DNA from: Janibacter limosus
GTDB lineage: Bacteria > Actinomycetota > Actinomycetes > Actinomycetales > Dermatophilaceae
Assembly (NCBI RefSeq): GCF_004295485.1
Contig: NZ_CP036164.1
Coordinates: 1,550,001-1,614,000, forward strand
Direction of reading: 5' to 3'
Length of the DNA stretch: 64,000 bases
Position numbers and translations under genes: made by a program. The notes under the pieces were generated by a model. That model was not told the origin of the DNA. It saw only the letters and a list, made by a program, of their open reading frames with translations, and ran no database searches. Positions 62,522-64,000 of this stretch are shown piece after piece; the first letter of the stretch is position 1, and every line of letters begins with the position of its first letter.

Positions 62522-63928
62522 ATGCGCGACCTGCGACTCATCGGTGTGCACGACGACGGCGAGCACCTCGTTGTCACCGACGACGCCGGCGAGGAGTACC
62601 GCCTGCGGATCGACGAGCCCTTGCGGGCCGCGGCCCGACGGGACCGGCCCCGGCTCGGTCAGCTCCAGATCGCCATCGACAACGACGTGCGCCCGCGCGA
62701 GGTGCAGGCCATGATCCGCGCCGGCGCCAGCGCCGAGGAGGTCGCTGCCCGCACCGGGTGGGACCTGGACAAGATCGCTCGCTTCGAGGGGCCGGTGATC
62801 GCCGAGCGCGAGCACGTCGCGAGCCGGGCCCAGTCCGTGCGCATGCGCGGCACCAACCAGGCCGGCTCCCCCGAGACCCTGGCGCAACGCGCCGCGACCC
62901 GACTCGTCGGCCGTGGCGTCGAGCCCTCCTCCGTCGTGTGGGACGCCTACCGCGACCCCGAGGGCCAGTGGACCGTCTCGTCGATCTTCGCCGCCGGTGG
63001 CCGCGAGCGGACAGCCACGTGGTGGTTCGACATGGCCGGGATGAGCGTCGTCGCCAAGAACGACGAGGCCAAGTGGCTCTCCGAGGCCGACGCCCCGGCC
63101 GGGCCGGTGCCGGTCAGCGTGCACCGCCCCACGGCCGTCTTCGACGTCGAGGTCGAGGAGACCAAGGTCGAGCGGGCGACGCGGGCCAACACCGACGACC
63201 TCATCAACTCCATGCGCGAGCACTCCGGCGCCAAGAACCGGCGGCGCGGCGGCCGTCGCAAGAGCCGTGGCTCCGACCCGACGCCGCCGGTGACCGAGGA
63301 CGAGCTGCCCCTCGACGAGCTCCCGCCGCCCGCCGGCGGTGCGCACCCCCGCGACGAGCAGCCGGACGAGACGTCACGCTCCGAGAGCGCCAAGAGCGAG
63401 ACCGCCAAGACCGCGCCGTCCAAGGCGTCAACTCCCAAGGCCGCTGCCGCGGCTCCCGAGCCTGCTCCCACGACGTCCTCCACGTCTGCGCCCTCGACGG
63501 GTGACGCCGACGTGCGCACCACTCGGCCTGGACCCGCGGCCGCCCCCGCCGCGGAGATGAAGGCCGAGCACGAGCCCGACGCCGACCCGGTCGACACGCA
63601 GGACGAGCCCGCGAGCCCGGGCCAGGATGCAGATCAGGCCGCAGCCGAGCAGGCTGGCTCCCCGCAGTCAGGGAGCCAGCAGTCCGACAGCCAGCAGGCC
63701 GAGGCGAGGTCGCCGTCGACCGGGTCCGAGTCCGGGACGGACGTGCCTGCTGCTGACGCTGCCGACGCGGCGGTCCCCGACCGGGCCGGCAGCGCGACCG
63801 AGACCGAGACCGAGACCGAGGAGACGGGCGCAGACCCGGACGCCGGCGCCAAGGGCCGCGCTGGCCGCAAGGGCCGGGCCAAGGTGCCCAGCTGGGACGA
63901 CGTGATGTTCGGGACGACGCGGGACTGA
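62522..63928 (+). CDS. sepH: Cell-division regulator SepH (DUF3071)
   Basis: A 468-residue actinobacterial division protein. The N-terminal DUF3071 domain (about 1-175) has MRDLRLIGVHDDGEHLVV, a helix-turn-helix-like segment (REVQAMIRAGASAEEVAARTGWDLDKIARFEGPV, read in segments) and WFDMAGMSVVAKNDEAKWL. The remaining half is disordered, acidic and Ser/Ala/Pro-rich with repeats such as TETETETEETGA, ending with KVPSWDDVMFG, the family's conserved tail. SepH stimulates FtsZ assembly in Streptomyces. The ATG at 62522 has GAGAGGGA nearby. A downstream hairpin is at 63943. Confidence 0.92.
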   Translation: MRDLRLIGVHDDGEHLVVTDDAGEEYRLRIDEPLRAAARRDRPRLGQLQIAIDNDVRPREVQAMIRAGASAEEVAARTGWDLDKIARFEGPVIAEREHVASRAQSVRMRGTNQAGSPETLAQRAATRLVGRGVEPSSVVWDAYRDPEGQWTVSSIFAAGGRERTATWWFDMAGMSVVAKNDEAKWLSEADAPAGPVPVSVHRPTAVFDVEVEETKVERATRANTDDLINSMREHSGAKNRRRGGRRKSRGSDPTPPVTEDELPLDELPPPAGGAHPRDEQPDETSRSESAKSETAKTAPSKASTPKAAAAAPEPAPTTSSTSAPSTGDADVRTTRPGPAAAPAAEMKAEHEPDADPVDTQDEPASPGQDADQAAAEQAGSPQSGSQQSDSQQAEARSPSTGSESGTDVPAADAADAAVPDRAGSATETETETEETGADPDAGAKGRAGRKGRAKVPSWDDVMFGTTRD

Positions 63929-63942
63929 TCTCCCTTCGTCGT

Positions 63943-63976
63943 CTGACCGGGACCGGGCTGCCCCCGTGCCGGTCAG
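63943..63976 (+). terminator. Hairpin terminator after sepH
   Basis: CTGACCGG (63943-63950) pairs with CCGGTCAG (63969-63976) around an 18-base loop, 15 bases after the sepH stop. Nothing further is recognisable to the window end. Confidence 0.6.
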
Positions 63977-64000
63977 GCCGGTGGAGGCACCGGGCAGGCG

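Overview
The window is high-GC actinobacterial DNA, about 70% G+C judged by eye, with GTG starts, TGA-dominated stops and short ATGA-type overlaps. The gene set points to Micrococcales, most like Intrasporangiaceae (Janibacter or a relative): DUF3000, DUF3159, DUF3710, DUF4193, TIGR02611 and SepH are actinobacterial families, HemQ shows a coproporphyrin-dependent haem route, and a 13E12/DUF222 HNH protein sits behind a mycobacterial-type LexA box. The taxon is an inference. Nearly everything is chromosomal housekeeping; the clear mobile DNA is one IS110-family insertion sequence.

Layout. 1-5.1 kb: end of an OmpR-type regulator with its sensor kinase, an MGDG-synthase-like glycosyltransferase, a polysaccharide deacetylase, and the SOS-controlled HNH protein. 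5.2-6.7 kb: IS110 element with a long noncoding left end that may encode a bridge RNA, inserted beside the tRNA-Val(CAC) terminator. 7-19.4 kb: TIGR02611 membrane protein, pabB-pabC, XRE regulator, SigB/SigF-like sigma factor, PRC-barrel and GAF-ANTAR proteins, flavodoxin-like reductase, FUSC membrane protein, and a minus-strand run of ATP-grasp enzyme, CocE/NonD hydrolase and FAD/Rieske oxidoreductase. 19.5-20.1 kb: five tRNA genes with a Gly/Val duplication. 20.2-33.3 kb: AidB-like dehydrogenase, PPK2, RibD-C reductase, alpha/beta hydrolase, stand-alone NHEJ ligase and polymerase, a penicillin-binding protein, a secreted nuclease, MsrB, and a DUF559-type gene enclosed by 87-bp inverted repeats.

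33.3-47.3 kb: hemY-hemQ and hemE, a DUF4349 lipoprotein, DUF3000, ribonuclease D, an XRE-MurA fusion protein, a GntP permease divergent from a 3-hydroxybutyrate dehydrogenase and a PucR-type regulator, and a less GC-rich pair of exported proteins. 47.4-64 kb: dxs, a second gene with a LexA box, aconitase under a 20-bp palindrome, a TRAM methyltransferase with an APC permease, two divergent TrkA genes, the DUF3159/OB-fold/DUF3710/dut/DUF4193 block, suhB, hemH and sepH.

How parts work together: HemE, HemH, HemY and HemQ cover much of the coproporphyrin haem route. The GntP, dehydrogenase and PucR genes look like a hydroxy-acid uptake and oxidation unit. The two SOS boxes tie two otherwise uncharacterised genes to DNA damage. 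The items most worth following are the DUF559 cassette with its hairpin inverted repeats, the second SOS gene whose start codon lies inside its LexA box, the HTH-MurA fusion, the ATP-grasp/CocE/FAD-Rieske operon, the IS110 noncoding end, and an over-represented CGAAGGG word that appears to shape codon choice.
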